Source of the DNA: an uncultured Clostridia bacterium
Lineage (GTDB): Bacteria; Bacillota; Clostridia; Lachnospirales; CAG-274
NCBI GenBank assembly: GCA_947627855.1
Contig: CANQXR010000009.1
Coordinates: 1 to 64,000, forward strand
Direction of reading: 5' to 3'
Length of the DNA: 64,000 nucleotides
Positions 16,606-26,258 of this stretch are shown here, in pieces; positions within the stretch are counted from its first letter, which is position 1, and each line of letters starts with the position of its first letter. A program made the translations under genes and the position numbers. Below the pieces are notes generated by a model. The model made no database searches. It saw only the letters and a list, made by a program, of their open reading frames with translations, and was not told where the DNA came from.

Positions 16606-17228
16606 GAATAAAGAATTTTCCAAGTCCCGATATGGACGAAAACTGCTATGTCATAAGCAGCACAGCCACAAAAAACGCCGTTATAATAGACCCCGGCGCA
16701 AAGCATGACGCTCTTATAGACTATTTAAATGAAGAGGAGCTTACAACAGACGCCATAGTGCTTACCCATGGTCATTACGACCATGTATGCGGCGTTCAGT
16801 GGCTCAGGGATATTACCCACGCCCCTGTAATATGCGGTAAGAACGAAAAAGACCTTCTTGCATCGCCGAACAATAACCTCAGCCTTTTTTTCGGCGACAA
16901 TCTGAGCCTTGTTCCCGACAGAACCCTTGACGACAATGAGGAATTTGCCTTCGGGGATATTAAATTCAGAACCATATTTACACCGGGACATACTCCGGGA
17001 GGTATATGCCTTTATTTTGAAGCCGAAAAGGTTCTTATAAGCGGCGATACGCTTTTTGCCATGTCTGTGGGCAGAACAGACTTTCCGGGAGGAGATTGGC
17101 AAAGCCTTAAGGACAGCATAATAAACAGAATTCTGCCCCTGCCCGATGACACCCTTATTTTTCCCGGTCACGGTCCCAAAACAACGATAGCCGCAGAAAA
17201 AAGGCTGAATCCTTATATTGGGGGCTGA
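16602..17228 (+). CDS. Metallo-beta-lactamase-fold hydrolase (glyoxalase II-like)
   Basis: 208 residues, a complete MBL fold. The metal motif THGHYDHVCG near residue 58 is followed by TPGHTPGG, SGDTLF and FPGHGP, the remaining ligands. This subgroup is close to YcbL/glyoxalase II and occurs beside dtd and hemZ in many Firmicutes. The true substrate is unknown; hydroxyacylglutathione is unlikely to be the substrate in a clostridium. It overlaps dtd by 4 bp. Confidence 0.88.
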   Translation: MRIKNFPSPDMDENCYVISSTATKNAVIIDPGAKHDALIDYLNEEELTTDAIVLTHGHYDHVCGVQWLRDITHAPVICGKNEKDLLASPNNNLSLFFGDNLSLVPDRTLDDNEEFAFGDIKFRTIFTPGHTPGGICLYFEAEKVLISGDTLFAMSVGRTDFPGGDWQSLKDSIINRILPLPDDTLIFPGHGPKTTIAAEKRLNPYIGG

Positions 17229-17232
17229 GGCT

Positions 17233-18675
17233 ATGGATTATTTTACAGAAGGTCACAGCTATGCGGACGATATTATATCCGTTTTGCAGCTGTTTTTTCC
17301 CAACAGCGTATATACAAGGCTTGATGCACCTTCGGAAAACTGCGTTGTTTCCCGACTCGGTGATGATGGCATATATACCTGTCTCATACTGAACGGTGTC
17401 AGGGCTGCCGAAAACCGTATTGCCGCAGACAGCAAAACCGACATAAAAAGAGAGCTTAAGCTTTCACTCTACAAAACACTTATGTCACGCTTTCCGAGGG
17501 AGCTGCCATGGGGTGCTCTTACCGGAGTAAGACCCGCAAAGCTTGCCTCCTCGCTTATAAAAACAGAGGGAAGCAGACAGGCTGCCGCAGATGCGCTTAA
17601 AAACATATACTTCGTAAGAGATGACAAAGTAAGGCTTGCCCTTGAGGTTTCGGAAAACGAAGAAAAGGCGCTTGAAAAATGCATTCCCGATTCGGTGGGG
17701 CTTTATATAGGCATACCCTTCTGCCCTACCAGATGCCTTTACTGCTCCTTTACATCATATCCCCTTGAAAAATACAGGAGCAGGACAGACGCTTATCTCG
17801 ACTGTCTGAAACGTGAAATAGAGCTGTGCGGATATAATCTGCGCGGAGTACCCATAGAGTCGGTATATATAGGCGGCGGCACTCCCACGGCTCTTGACGA
17901 AAAACAGCTTTACAGACTGCTCACCTATATATCCGGCAGCTTTGACATAAACTGCGAATTTACAGTTGAAGCAGGACGTCCCGACACACTTACGGAGGAA
18001 AAGCTGAGAATAATAAAGAGCTTCGGCATAGACAGAATATCCATAAATCCACAGACGCTGAACGACAAAACACTCCGCCTTATAGGCAGACAGCATACAT
18101 CGTCGGATTTTTTCAGAGCCTTTGAAACGGCAAGGCGTATGAATATAGGACACATAAACTGCGATGTTATATTGGGACTTCCCGGCGAGGGAGAAGATGA
18201 GGTCGTGCATACCTTTGATGGGCTTAAAAGCCTTGCCCCCGAAAGTCTTACTGTGCATACCCTCGCCGTAAAACGTGCCTCCCGACTTCGGGAAACCCTT
18301 GAGGAATACAGTCTGGCAGATTTCGGGCTTATGGACTCACTCCTTGCCCTCTCACGCAGATATGCCGGAGAAATGGGGCTTATACCCTATTATATGTACC
18401 GACAGAAAAATATGGTCGGCAATTTTGAAAACGTAAGCTATTGTCTGCCCGGTCACGAATGCATTTACAACATACGCATAATGGAGGAAAATCAGACCAT
18501 CATAGCCATGGGCTGCGGCGGCTCCACAAAAATCGTGGACAGAAATACTGACAGAATAGAAAGAATATTCAACGTAAAAAGCGTTGACGACTATATAGCA
18601 AGAACAGACGAAATGTTGGACCGCAAAATAAAAGGTCTTAATTGGAGAAAGGAAACGGATTCATATGCAGAATAA
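17233..18675 (+). CDS. hemZ: Coproporphyrinogen III oxidase-like radical SAM protein HemZ
   Basis: 480 residues from ATG 17233, with a purine-rich GGGGG stretch 8 bp upstream; a TTG 15 bp earlier is less likely. The radical SAM motif PFCPTRCLYCSF (C-x3-C-x2-C) lies near residue 158, preceded by a ~150-residue N-terminal domain typical of HemZ. IGGGTPT and GLPGEGEDEV follow. The family is annotated as oxygen-independent coproporphyrinogen dehydrogenase, but many members lack haem pathways; no other haem genes are here, so the role is open. Confidence 0.85.
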   Translation: MDYFTEGHSYADDIISVLQLFFPNSVYTRLDAPSENCVVSRLGDDGIYTCLILNGVRAAENRIAADSKTDIKRELKLSLYKTLMSRFPRELPWGALTGVRPAKLASSLIKTEGSRQAAADALKNIYFVRDDKVRLALEVSENEEKALEKCIPDSVGLYIGIPFCPTRCLYCSFTSYPLEKYRSRTDAYLDCLKREIELCGYNLRGVPIESVYIGGGTPTALDEKQLYRLLTYISGSFDINCEFTVEAGRPDTLTEEKLRIIKSFGIDRISINPQTLNDKTLRLIGRQHTSSDFFRAFETARRMNIGHINCDVILGLPGEGEDEVVHTFDGLKSLAPESLTVHTLAVKRASRLRETLEEYSLADFGLMDSLLALSRRYAGEMGLIPYYMYRQKNMVGNFENVSYCLPGHECIYNIRIMEENQTIIAMGCGGSTKIVDRNTDRIERIFNVKSVDDYIARTDEMLDRKIKGLNWRKETDSYAE

Positions 18676-19984
18676 AGTTACCCCAAGAATACTTCCGGGC
18701 TTTATGGAGCTTCTGCCCGAAGAGCAGATTCTGTTCAACAGAATAAAGGACGAAATAAAAAACGTGTACGAAAGCTTCGGCTTTCTTCCTCTCGACACAC
18801 CTGTCATAGAATATTCGGAAGTCCTTCTTGCAAAGGCAGGGGGCGAAACTGAAAAACAGATATACCGCTTTTCAAAGGGCGACAATGACCTTGCCCTGCG
18901 TTTCGACCTTACCGTTCCCCTTGCAAGATATGCCGCACAGAGATATAACGACCTCACCTTCCCTTTCAAGCGCTATCAGATAAGCAAGGTCTATCGGGGA
19001 GAACGCCCTCAGAAGGGACGCTTCAGAGAATTCTATCAGTGCGATATAGATATTATAGGAAACGAAAGTCTTGACATTATATATGATGCGGAAATTCCTG
19101 CCGTTATATATAATATATTCAAAAGGCTTAAGCTCGGAGATTTTACAGTCAGACTCAACAACAGGAAGATACTTGGCGGATTTTTTGAATATACGGGACT
19201 TTCCGAAAAAACAGCCGATGTACTTCGCATAATAGACAAAATAGAAAAAATCGGTTCCGAAAACGTAAAAGAGGAGCTTGTTAAGCTCTGCACCGAAAAA
19301 CAGGCGGAAAGCATAATGGAATTTGTGTCGGTTTCGGGCACAAACGCCGAAAAGCTCGAATGCCTTAAGTCAATGGGCGTTGAAAACCATATGTTCACAG
19401 AGGGCGTTTCGGAGCTGGAGGAGGTTCTGGGCTATATAAAAATGCTTGGCTGTGATGAGGAGAACTTCAGAATAGACCTTACAATAGCAAGAGGGCTTGA
19501 CTATTACACAGGCACAGTATACGAAACCTTCCTCAATGACTACTCTTCCCTCGGAAGTGTATGCTCCGGCGGAAGATATGAAAGCCTTGCGGAATATTAC
19601 ACAAAACGCAGACTTCCCGGCGTAGGCGTATCCATAGGACTTACGCGGCTGTTCTATCAGCTGAGGGAAATGGACATAATAAAGCCGGATTCAAAAACAG
19701 TCGCAAGGGCGCTTATACTTCCCATGGACAAATCCTGCAGCAAATACGCTCTTTCCGTGGCGGGGCTGCTCCGCTCTCAGGACATACCCACAGACATATA
19801 TCACGAAAATAAGGGTATGAAACAGAAAATGAAATACGCCGACAGAACGGGCGTTCCCTATGTTGTAATAATAGGCGAGGACGAAGTAAAAACAGGCATG
19901 GTTATGGTTAAAAATATGAAAAACGGCAGCCAGAAGGCAGCAAAGCCTGAAGAGCTTGCACTTATTATAAAAGGAGATAATTAA
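18665..19984 (+). CDS. hisS: Histidine--tRNA ligase
   Basis: 439 residues. Class II synthetase charging tRNA-His. Motif 2 FREFYQCDIDIIG at ~residue 120, the histidine-specific loop RGLDYYTGTVYE near 275, motif 3 GVGVSIGLTRL, and a C-terminal anticodon-binding domain are present. It overlaps the end of hemZ by 11 bp and is 1 bp from aspS. HisZ, the paralogue, lacks these catalytic signatures, so hisS is preferred. No T-box leader is seen. Confidence 0.95.
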   Translation: MQNKVTPRILPGFMELLPEEQILFNRIKDEIKNVYESFGFLPLDTPVIEYSEVLLAKAGGETEKQIYRFSKGDNDLALRFDLTVPLARYAAQRYNDLTFPFKRYQISKVYRGERPQKGRFREFYQCDIDIIGNESLDIIYDAEIPAVIYNIFKRLKLGDFTVRLNNRKILGGFFEYTGLSEKTADVLRIIDKIEKIGSENVKEELVKLCTEKQAESIMEFVSVSGTNAEKLECLKSMGVENHMFTEGVSELEEVLGYIKMLGCDEENFRIDLTIARGLDYYTGTVYETFLNDYSSLGSVCSGGRYESLAEYYTKRRLPGVGVSIGLTRLFYQLREMDIIKPDSKTVARALILPMDKSCSKYALSVAGLLRSQDIPTDIYHENKGMKQKMKYADRTGVPYVVIIGEDEVKTGMVMVKNMKNGSQKAAKPEELALIIKGDN

Positions 19985-19985
19985 A

Positions 19986-21788
19986 ATGGCGGAACTTATG
20001 AAAGGCTTAAAAAGAGATATGTACTGCGCCGAGGCAGGCAAAGAGCTTGTGGGCAGAGAAATTACCGTTATGGGCTGGGTTCAGAGAAAAAGGGAAATGG
20101 GTCCCTTTACGTTCATACTGCTCAGGGACAGAACGGGAATAGTCCAGATAGTTGTTGACGAAAACAGCCCCGATGACGTAAGAAGCAAAACAAAGGAAAT
20201 CAGAAGCGAATATGTGCTTGCAGTAAAAGGCACTGTAAACGCAAGAACAGAAAACAACATAAACAGGAATATGAAAACAGGCGAAATCGAAATTGCTGCG
20301 GCGGAAATAAAAATACTGAATTCCTCCGCCACTCCTCCCTTCCAGATTGAGGACAGCGTAAACGTAAGCACTGAATTAAGGCTCAAATATCGCTATCTTG
20401 ACCTTCGCCGTCCCGTTGTGGCAAAAAACATAATGCTTCGCCACAAAACAACTCAGGCAGTAAGAAACTTCCTTACAAAAGAGGGCTTTATAGAAATAGA
20501 AACCCCTATGCTCACAAAGTCCACCCCGGAGGGCGCAAGGGATTATCTTGTTCCCAGCCGTGTACATCCCGGCAGCTTCTACGCTCTCCCACAGTCGCCT
20601 CAGCTTTTCAAACAGCTCCTCATGGTGTCGGGCTTTGACAAATATTTTCAGATAGTGAAGTGCTTCAGAGATGAAGACCTCCGCGCAGACAGACAGCCGG
20701 AATTCACACAGATAGATATGGAGCTTTCATTCGTTGAGGCAGAGGACGTTATGAGCGTAAACGAAAGGCTTATAAAGCACATTTTCAAGGAAATAAAGGG
20801 AATAGACCTTGAAACCCCCTTTATGCGTATGCCATGGCGTGAAGCTATGGACCGCTTCGGCTCGGATAAACCGGATATACGTTTCGGCATGGAGCTTTGC
20901 GACATAACGGAGCTTGTGAAGGATACTGACTTTGTGGTTTTCAGAAGTGCAATAGAAGCCGGCGGAACTGTCAGATGTATAGTTGCCGAGGGCTGCGGCT
21001 CTTTTCCGAGAAAGAAAATAGACTCCCTTGTTGACGTGGCAAAAACCTACGGCGCAAAGGGGCTTGCATGGATAAACGTACAGGAGGGCGGCTTCAAATC
21101 GACTATATCCAAGTTCTTCTCTGAGGACAAGCTCAGTGAAATAGCAGAATATACAGGGGCAAAGGCAGGCGACCTCATACTTATCTGCGCCGACAGGAAC
21201 AAGGTCGTATGGGACGCTCTTGGGGCTTTGCGTCTTGAAATAGCCGAAAGACTGGGCATACTTTCAAATAATGAATATAAATTCCTTTGGGTAACGGAAT
21301 TTCCTCTTTTTGAATATTCCGAGGAGGAACAGCGCTATGTCGCAATGCACCACCCCTTTACATCGCCTATGGACGAGGACATCGACAAGCTTGAAAGCGA
21401 GCCGGAAAGTGTAAGGGCAAAGGCTTACGATATGGTTCTGAACGGCTGCGAGCTTGGGGGCGGCTCTATAAGAATACATTCCGAAAAAATACAGAACACT
21501 ATGTTCAGATGTCTTGGCTTTACCGCCGAGGACGCACAGGAACGCTTCGGCTTTCTTCTTGATGCATTCAAATATGGCGCACCGCCCCACGGCGGACTTG
21601 CTTTCGGACTTGACAGGCTTATAATGCTTATGACGGGAGCAGACAGCATAAGGGACGTAATAGCCTTCCCCAAGGTAAAGGACGCATCGTGCCTGCTTAC
21701 AGATGCGCCGAATGTGGTTGACGAAAAACAGCTTGAGGAGCTTGGCATTATGCTCAGACCCTCAGAGGAAAACGAGGAATCAAATTGA
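19986..21788 (+). CDS. aspS: Aspartate--tRNA ligase
   Basis: 600 residues, bacterial type. N-terminal OB-fold anticodon domain (VMGWVQRKREMGPFTFILLRD), catalytic core with motif 2 FRDEDLRADRQPEFTQIDME, an inserted GAD domain (~300-410) and motif 3 GLAFGLDRLIMLM. It charges tRNA-Asp; a non-discriminating form that also charges tRNA-Asn cannot be told apart by eye. AAGGAG lies before the ATG, and folC starts inside its stop. Confidence 0.96.
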   Translation: MAELMKGLKRDMYCAEAGKELVGREITVMGWVQRKREMGPFTFILLRDRTGIVQIVVDENSPDDVRSKTKEIRSEYVLAVKGTVNARTENNINRNMKTGEIEIAAAEIKILNSSATPPFQIEDSVNVSTELRLKYRYLDLRRPVVAKNIMLRHKTTQAVRNFLTKEGFIEIETPMLTKSTPEGARDYLVPSRVHPGSFYALPQSPQLFKQLLMVSGFDKYFQIVKCFRDEDLRADRQPEFTQIDMELSFVEAEDVMSVNERLIKHIFKEIKGIDLETPFMRMPWREAMDRFGSDKPDIRFGMELCDITELVKDTDFVVFRSAIEAGGTVRCIVAEGCGSFPRKKIDSLVDVAKTYGAKGLAWINVQEGGFKSTISKFFSEDKLSEIAEYTGAKAGDLILICADRNKVVWDALGALRLEIAERLGILSNNEYKFLWVTEFPLFEYSEEEQRYVAMHHPFTSPMDEDIDKLESEPESVRAKAYDMVLNGCELGGGSIRIHSEKIQNTMFRCLGFTAEDAQERFGFLLDAFKYGAPPHGGLAFGLDRLIMLMTGADSIRDVIAFPKVKDASCLLTDAPNVVDEKQLEELGIMLRPSEENEESN

Positions 21789-23047
21789 CATACGGTGACG
21801 CTCTTGACTATCTGAAAAATATGGCGACATTAGGCTCCAAACACGGGCTTGAGGATTTCAGAGGACTTCTTGGGACTATGGGAAACCCTGAAAAGAGCCT
21901 TAATATAATACACACCGCAGGCACAAACGGCAAAGGCTCTTTCTGCGGCTATATGTCAGCCATACTTATGGCGGCAGGATATAGTACAGGCGTGTTCACC
22001 TCCCCTCACCTCGTCAGATATAACGAGCGCTTTTCACTGAACGGAGCATATATTTCAGACGAGGAGCTTGCAGAGGAAATAAGTCTTGTAAAGCAATATG
22101 CCGAAGAATATCTTGACGAGGGAGAGTGGTTTTCGTTTTTTGAGATAATGACAGCGGTGTGCTTCTCTTATTTCTCAAAAAAGAAGCCTGACTTCCTCAT
22201 TCTCGAAACAGGGCTCGGAGGACGGCTTGATGCCACAAACGTGGCTTTGCCCCTTATGTGTTCTATTATGAAAATAGATATAGACCATACAGAATTTCTC
22301 GGCAGCACGCTTAATGAAATTGCCTATGAAAAAAGCGGCATTATAAAGGAAAATACGCCCTGTGTGCTTTATCCCGACAATAAAGAGGTTCTGGAGGTTG
22401 TGAAAAATGCTGCGCTTGACAAAAATGCCCCTCTTTACTTTCCCGAAGATGTGCGCATAAATATAAAAAGCTCCGGCATTGACGGAACCGTTTTTGACAT
22501 AGACTGTGAATATTTCGCCTATGAAAATCTGACAACACATATGCCCGGTACATTTCAGCCCATGAATATTGCCGCCGTGCTTACTGGCGTAAGCGTTCTC
22601 AGAAAGCTGGGATATGATATACCCGACAGGGCTGTCTATGAGGGGACGGCAAATGCAAAGGTAAGAGGACGTATGGATATAATATGCAAAAAGCCCCTTA
22701 TAATAGCAGACGGAGCCCATAATATGAATGCCGCAAGGGAATTTTCGGAATTTTTAAAGGGCTATGACAAAAAAACAACCCTTATAACAGGGGTTCTTAA
22801 GGATAAAATGCCCGAAAAGCTTATAGCCGCCCTTTCGGAAAATGCCGACAGGGTAATAATGACCATACCCGACTCAAAGCGTGGGTTTGATCCAAGAGGG
22901 CTTGTGTCGGATAAAAGAATATTCATAGAAAAGCCGGCGGAGGCTCTGAGGGCGGCTGTGGGCTTTGACGACAGTACAATTTTTATAGCGGGATCTCTTT
23001 ATCTTACCGGTGAGATCCTCAGACTGGCAGAGGGTGAATTCAGATGA
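21785..23047 (+). CDS. folC: Dihydrofolate synthase/folylpolyglutamate synthase
   Basis: 420 residues. FolC adds glutamates to folates, and the bacterial form also makes dihydrofolate. P-loop TAGTNGKGSFCGYMS near residue 40, followed by VFTSPHLVRYNERF, ETGLGGRLDATN and the C-terminal ADGAHN motif. A TTG start at 21785 overlaps the aspS stop, with GAGGAA ~10 bp before; the first residues TYGDALDYL fit the family start. A 43-codon ORF begins inside its stop codon. Confidence 0.93.
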   Translation: MTYGDALDYLKNMATLGSKHGLEDFRGLLGTMGNPEKSLNIIHTAGTNGKGSFCGYMSAILMAAGYSTGVFTSPHLVRYNERFSLNGAYISDEELAEEISLVKQYAEEYLDEGEWFSFFEIMTAVCFSYFSKKKPDFLILETGLGGRLDATNVALPLMCSIMKIDIDHTEFLGSTLNEIAYEKSGIIKENTPCVLYPDNKEVLEVVKNAALDKNAPLYFPEDVRINIKSSGIDGTVFDIDCEYFAYENLTTHMPGTFQPMNIAAVLTGVSVLRKLGYDIPDRAVYEGTANAKVRGRMDIICKKPLIIADGAHNMNAAREFSEFLKGYDKKTTLITGVLKDKMPEKLIAALSENADRVIMTIPDSKRGFDPRGLVSDKRIFIEKPAEALRAAVGFDDSTIFIAGSLYLTGEILRLAEGEFR

Positions 23048-23175
23048 TAGATTTTAAAAAGGAAATTGAAAAGTACAGACCTGTGCTTGAAATTGACGAA
23101 ATAGAGGACGATATGAACGGGGACGACATAAAGGATATAATGGAGCTTATAAGCAGTCTTAAAAGAGATCTGTGA
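23044..23175 (+). CDS. Small acidic protein coupled to folC, function unknown
   Basis: 43 residues (MIDFKKEIEKYRPVLEIDEI to ...ISSLKRDL), ATG overlapping the folC TGA as ATGA, so translation is probably coupled. The peptide is highly charged, and helical prediction is likely at both ends around an acidic centre EDDMNGDD. It has no membrane segment or cysteine. It ends 18 bp before the TPR gene on the same strand. The tight fit and lack of a stop-codon break argue for a real gene, but no family is recognised. Confidence 0.55.
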   Translation: MIDFKKEIEKYRPVLEIDEIEDDMNGDDIKDIMELISSLKRDL

Positions 23176-23193
23176 CGAGAGGGCAAATGAAAT

Positions 23194-24591
23194 ATGAAAT
23201 GTTTGAAATGCGGCGGAAATATTGAGCCATACGATGTAGTGTGCCATAGCTGCGGAATGCGTGTTTCGGTTATGAAACAGCTTTGCAGAATTTCCAACAA
23301 AAAATATAATAAGGCGTTATGTCAGGCAAAAACCTCTGACCTGAGCGGCGCACTGGAAAGTCTGAAGCTTTCCGTAGGCTTTAACAGCAAAAATATAAAT
23401 GCGCTGAATCTTATGGGACTTGTATATCTCGAAACAGGCGAAGCGGCAAAGGCTCTTGAATGTTGGGTCATAAGCTCTTATCACCGCAAAAAGAATAACC
23501 GGGCATTAAGATATATAGAATATCTTGACAACAACTTATCCGAAATAGACAAGATGGATATAGGAGTAAAGCTTTACAACGGAATACTCCACAAGCTGAA
23601 AAGCGAAAACTACGGAGCCGCCGACCCGTCAAGAATACACCGCATTATTGAAAATGCGGCAAAGGAGCTTGAGGGCGCTCTGAAATTCAATCCAAAGCTT
23701 TTAAAGGCGGTCAATCTTCTTACACTTTGCTATCTTATGCTCGGAGAACGGAGCAAGGCGCTGGAGCTGACCAAAAGTGTGCTTTACGCCGATGTCACGA
23801 ATCGTGAGGCAGCCCTTTATTTCAATATTCTCTGTCCCGACAGAACCCGTCCCCCTATCAAAATAACGGGCACAGCGGCGGAAAAGAAAAGCAAAACGGA
23901 GCTTCAGACGGCTCCCGTTGAAAGTCAGGGCTTTTTTACGTCCTCAATGTTTATGGAGGCAGTGTCATTTCTTCTTGGCATAATCGCCTGCACAGCAGTT
24001 TTTATTTTTCTCGTAATACCCGGAATAAATGAAAACCATTCTGACAGGGAAAGCGCAAATGTGCCGACAGCCTATGAGGAGGATTCTATGTCGGCCCATG
24101 ATAACGAAGGTACTCCCGAAACAGGCATATCTCCGGAGGAAATAAAGGCAAAGGAGGACAGCATAAAAAAAGCGAAGGAGCTGTGCGATAATTTTTATTA
24201 TATAGATGCCTGCGGACTTATATTCAATATGGATCTGTCGGGCATATCCGAGGACAGCCGCAAAACCTACAACGAAATTATGCCAAAGGCGGCGGCAGAA
24301 GCGTCAAAAGCCCTACTGGAGCTTGGTCAGAAATCATATAACGAGGGCAGAAAAACCGACGCAAAAAGCTTTTTGGACAAGGCTCTCACCTATTCCGAAA
24401 ATGCTTCGGAGGACGACGGGGAGCTTTATGAAACAAAATACACCGTACTTTTCTATCTGGGCAGAATAGCCCTTGACAACGATGAAGGCGGACAGGCGGC
24501 AAGCCTCTTTTCGGAGGTAATACGCTTTCACCCGGACAAAAAATATGTAAACTATGCAGAAGGCTATTTAAACAGCTTAACGGAGGATTAA
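23194..24591 (+). CDS. Zinc-ribbon and TPR-repeat membrane protein
   Basis: 465 residues. The N-terminus is a zinc ribbon, C3-x2-C6 ... C17-x2-C20 (MKCLKCGGN ... VCHSCGMRV). TPR-like helical repeats fill about 35-215 ([32 protein letters not shown]). One membrane helix spans ~255-275 ([20 protein letters not shown]). An acidic linker and a second TPR region to the C-terminus follow, presumably outside the cell. This zinc ribbon-TPR-TM-TPR layout is found in uncharacterised Clostridia proteins. It is embedded in the folate/purine genes. Confidence 0.75.
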   Translation: MKCLKCGGNIEPYDVVCHSCGMRVSVMKQLCRISNKKYNKALCQAKTSDLSGALESLKLSVGFNSKNINALNLMGLVYLETGEAAKALECWVISSYHRKKNNRALRYIEYLDNNLSEIDKMDIGVKLYNGILHKLKSENYGAADPSRIHRIIENAAKELEGALKFNPKLLKAVNLLTLCYLMLGERSKALELTKSVLYADVTNREAALYFNILCPDRTRPPIKITGTAAEKKSKTELQTAPVESQGFFTSSMFMEAVSFLLGIIACTAVFIFLVIPGINENHSDRESANVPTAYEEDSMSAHDNEGTPETGISPEEIKAKEDSIKKAKELCDNFYYIDACGLIFNMDLSGISEDSRKTYNEIMPKAAAEASKALLELGQKSYNEGRKTDAKSFLDKALTYSENASEDDGELYETKYTVLFYLGRIALDNDEGGQAASLFSEVIRFHPDKKYVNYAEGYLNSLTED

Positions 24592-24592
24592 T

Positions 24593-25621
24593 ATGGACTA
24601 CAAACAGGCAGGAGTAGATGTGACAGCAGGCTATAAATCGGTGGAGCTTATAAAGAAGGACGTAAGATCTACCTATCGTCCTGAGGTTATAAACGACCTC
24701 GGAGGATTCGGAGGGCTGTTCAACATAAGTATGGCAAAAAATATGGATAAGCCCGTTCTCGTATCAGGAACAGACGGCGTAGGCACAAAGCTTAAAATAG
24801 CTTTTCTTACAGGCAGACACAATACAGTGGGCATTGACTGCGTTGCTATGTGTGTAAACGACATAATATGCAGCGGAGCGCAGCCTCTTTTCTTTCTTGA
24901 CTATATAGCCTGCGGCAAAAACTATCCCGAAAAGACAGCCGAAATAGTGAGCGGAATAGCAGAGGGCTGCCGTCAGTCGGGCTGTTCCCTTATAGGCGGC
25001 GAAACGGCTGAACACCCCGGACTTATGCCGGAGGACGAGTATGATCTTGCAGGCTTTACCGTGGGAATTATGGACGAGGGAAAGGTTATTGACGGTAGCA
25101 GTATGAAGCCCGGTGATATCCTTATAGGCATAGCCTCAAGCGGAATACATTCAAACGGCTATTCCCTTGTGAGAAAGATATTCAGCCCATCAGAGGACAA
25201 TATAAATACATATGTCGAAGAGCTTGGCACGACCCTCGGAGAAGCCCTTCTCACACCCACAAGAATATATGTGAAGCCGGTTCTTGAGCTTATTTCAAAG
25301 ATTGAGGTCAAGGGCATAAGCCACATAACAGGCGGCGGCTTTATTGAAAATGTGCCGCGTATGATGGGAAAGAACACAAAGGCAGTTATTAAAGAGGGAA
25401 CCTACCCTATTCCGCCTATTTTCGTTCTTATAGAGAAAAAAGGCGGTGTGGACAGAATGTCAATGTACAACACCTTCAATATGGGAATAGGAATGGTGAT
25501 CTGCACAAGTCCCGAAAACAGCGACAAAGCCATTGAAATTTTAAACAGCTTCGGCGAAAAGGCATATAAGATAGGATATGTGGAAGAAGGCAGCGGAATC
25601 GATATAATCCGGGAGGTGTAA
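24593..25621 (+). CDS. purM: Phosphoribosylformylglycinamidine cyclo-ligase
   Basis: 342 residues. PurM closes the imidazole ring to give AIR in purine synthesis, using ATP. Signatures are GGFGGLFNI near residue 38, [14 protein letters not shown] near 61, [12 protein letters not shown] and [12 protein letters not shown]. It starts 1 bp after the TPR gene stop and ends 1 bp before purN. purF, purL and purH are not in the window. Confidence 0.97.
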   Translation: MDYKQAGVDVTAGYKSVELIKKDVRSTYRPEVINDLGGFGGLFNISMAKNMDKPVLVSGTDGVGTKLKIAFLTGRHNTVGIDCVAMCVNDIICSGAQPLFFLDYIACGKNYPEKTAEIVSGIAEGCRQSGCSLIGGETAEHPGLMPEDEYDLAGFTVGIMDEGKVIDGSSMKPGDILIGIASSGIHSNGYSLVRKIFSPSEDNINTYVEELGTTLGEALLTPTRIYVKPVLELISKIEVKGISHITGGGFIENVPRMMGKNTKAVIKEGTYPIPPIFVLIEKKGGVDRMSMYNTFNMGIGMVICTSPENSDKAIEILNSFGEKAYKIGYVEEGSGIDIIREV

Positions 25622-25622
25622 T

Positions 25623-26258
25623 ATGCTTAGAATAGGAGCCCTCGTTTCCGGCGGAGGAACAAACCTGCAAAAAATTATAGACAGCGTAAACAGCGGCGAT
25701 ATCAAAGGCGAAATTGTTTCGGTTGTAAGCAGCAGTCCGAACGCCTATGCTCTTGAGCGTGCCAAGAAAAACAACATAGAAACATCTGTATTAAGACTTC
25801 GGGACTTCGGAAGCAGACGGGAATATTCCGAGGCGCTTATAAAGCATTTCAGAGAAAGGAATGTTGAGCTTATAGTGCTTGCGGGCTTTATGATAATACT
25901 CGATCCCGTGTTTGCCGATGCATTTCCCAACCGTATTATGAACATACACCCTGCGCTTATACCCTCATTCTGCGGAGAGGGCTTTTACGGACTTCATGTA
26001 CACGAGGCGGCTCTTGCAAAGGGAGTAAAGGTAACAGGCGCAACGGTTCATTTTGTAGACGGAAAAGCGGACAACGGACCTATAATAATGCAGAAGGCAG
26101 TTGAAGTAATGGACGATGATACGCCGGAGAGCCTTCAGAAAAGAGTTATGGAGCAGGCGGAATGGATAATATTTCCCAAAGCCATATCACTTTTTGCAGA
26201 GGGCAGAATAAAGGTATATGAAAATAAGGTAAAAATACTCAAGGGGGATTTGAAATGA
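25623..26258 (+). CDS. purN: Phosphoribosylglycinamide formyltransferase
   Basis: 211 residues. PurN puts a formyl group from 10-formyl-THF onto GAR. VSGGGTNLQ at the N-terminus, the catalytic asparagine and histidine in MNIHPALIPSF, HVHEAALAKGVKVTGATVHFVD and the aspartate of that stretch are present. It sits between purM and purD with a 4-bp overlap to purD. The upstream folC makes the folate cofactor it needs. Confidence 0.97.
   Translation: MLRIGALVSGGGTNLQKIIDSVNSGDIKGEIVSVVSSSPNAYALERAKKNNIETSVLRLRDFGSRREYSEALIKHFRERNVELIVLAGFMIILDPVFADAFPNRIMNIHPALIPSFCGEGFYGLHVHEAALAKGVKVTGATVHFVDGKADNGPIIMQKAVEVMDDDTPESLQKRVMEQAEWIIFPKAISLFAEGRIKVYENKVKILKGDLK

Noticed and set aside
18500..20000. 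T-box leader before hisS or aspS
   Set aside because: The genes overlap or abut their neighbours, leaving no room for a leader.
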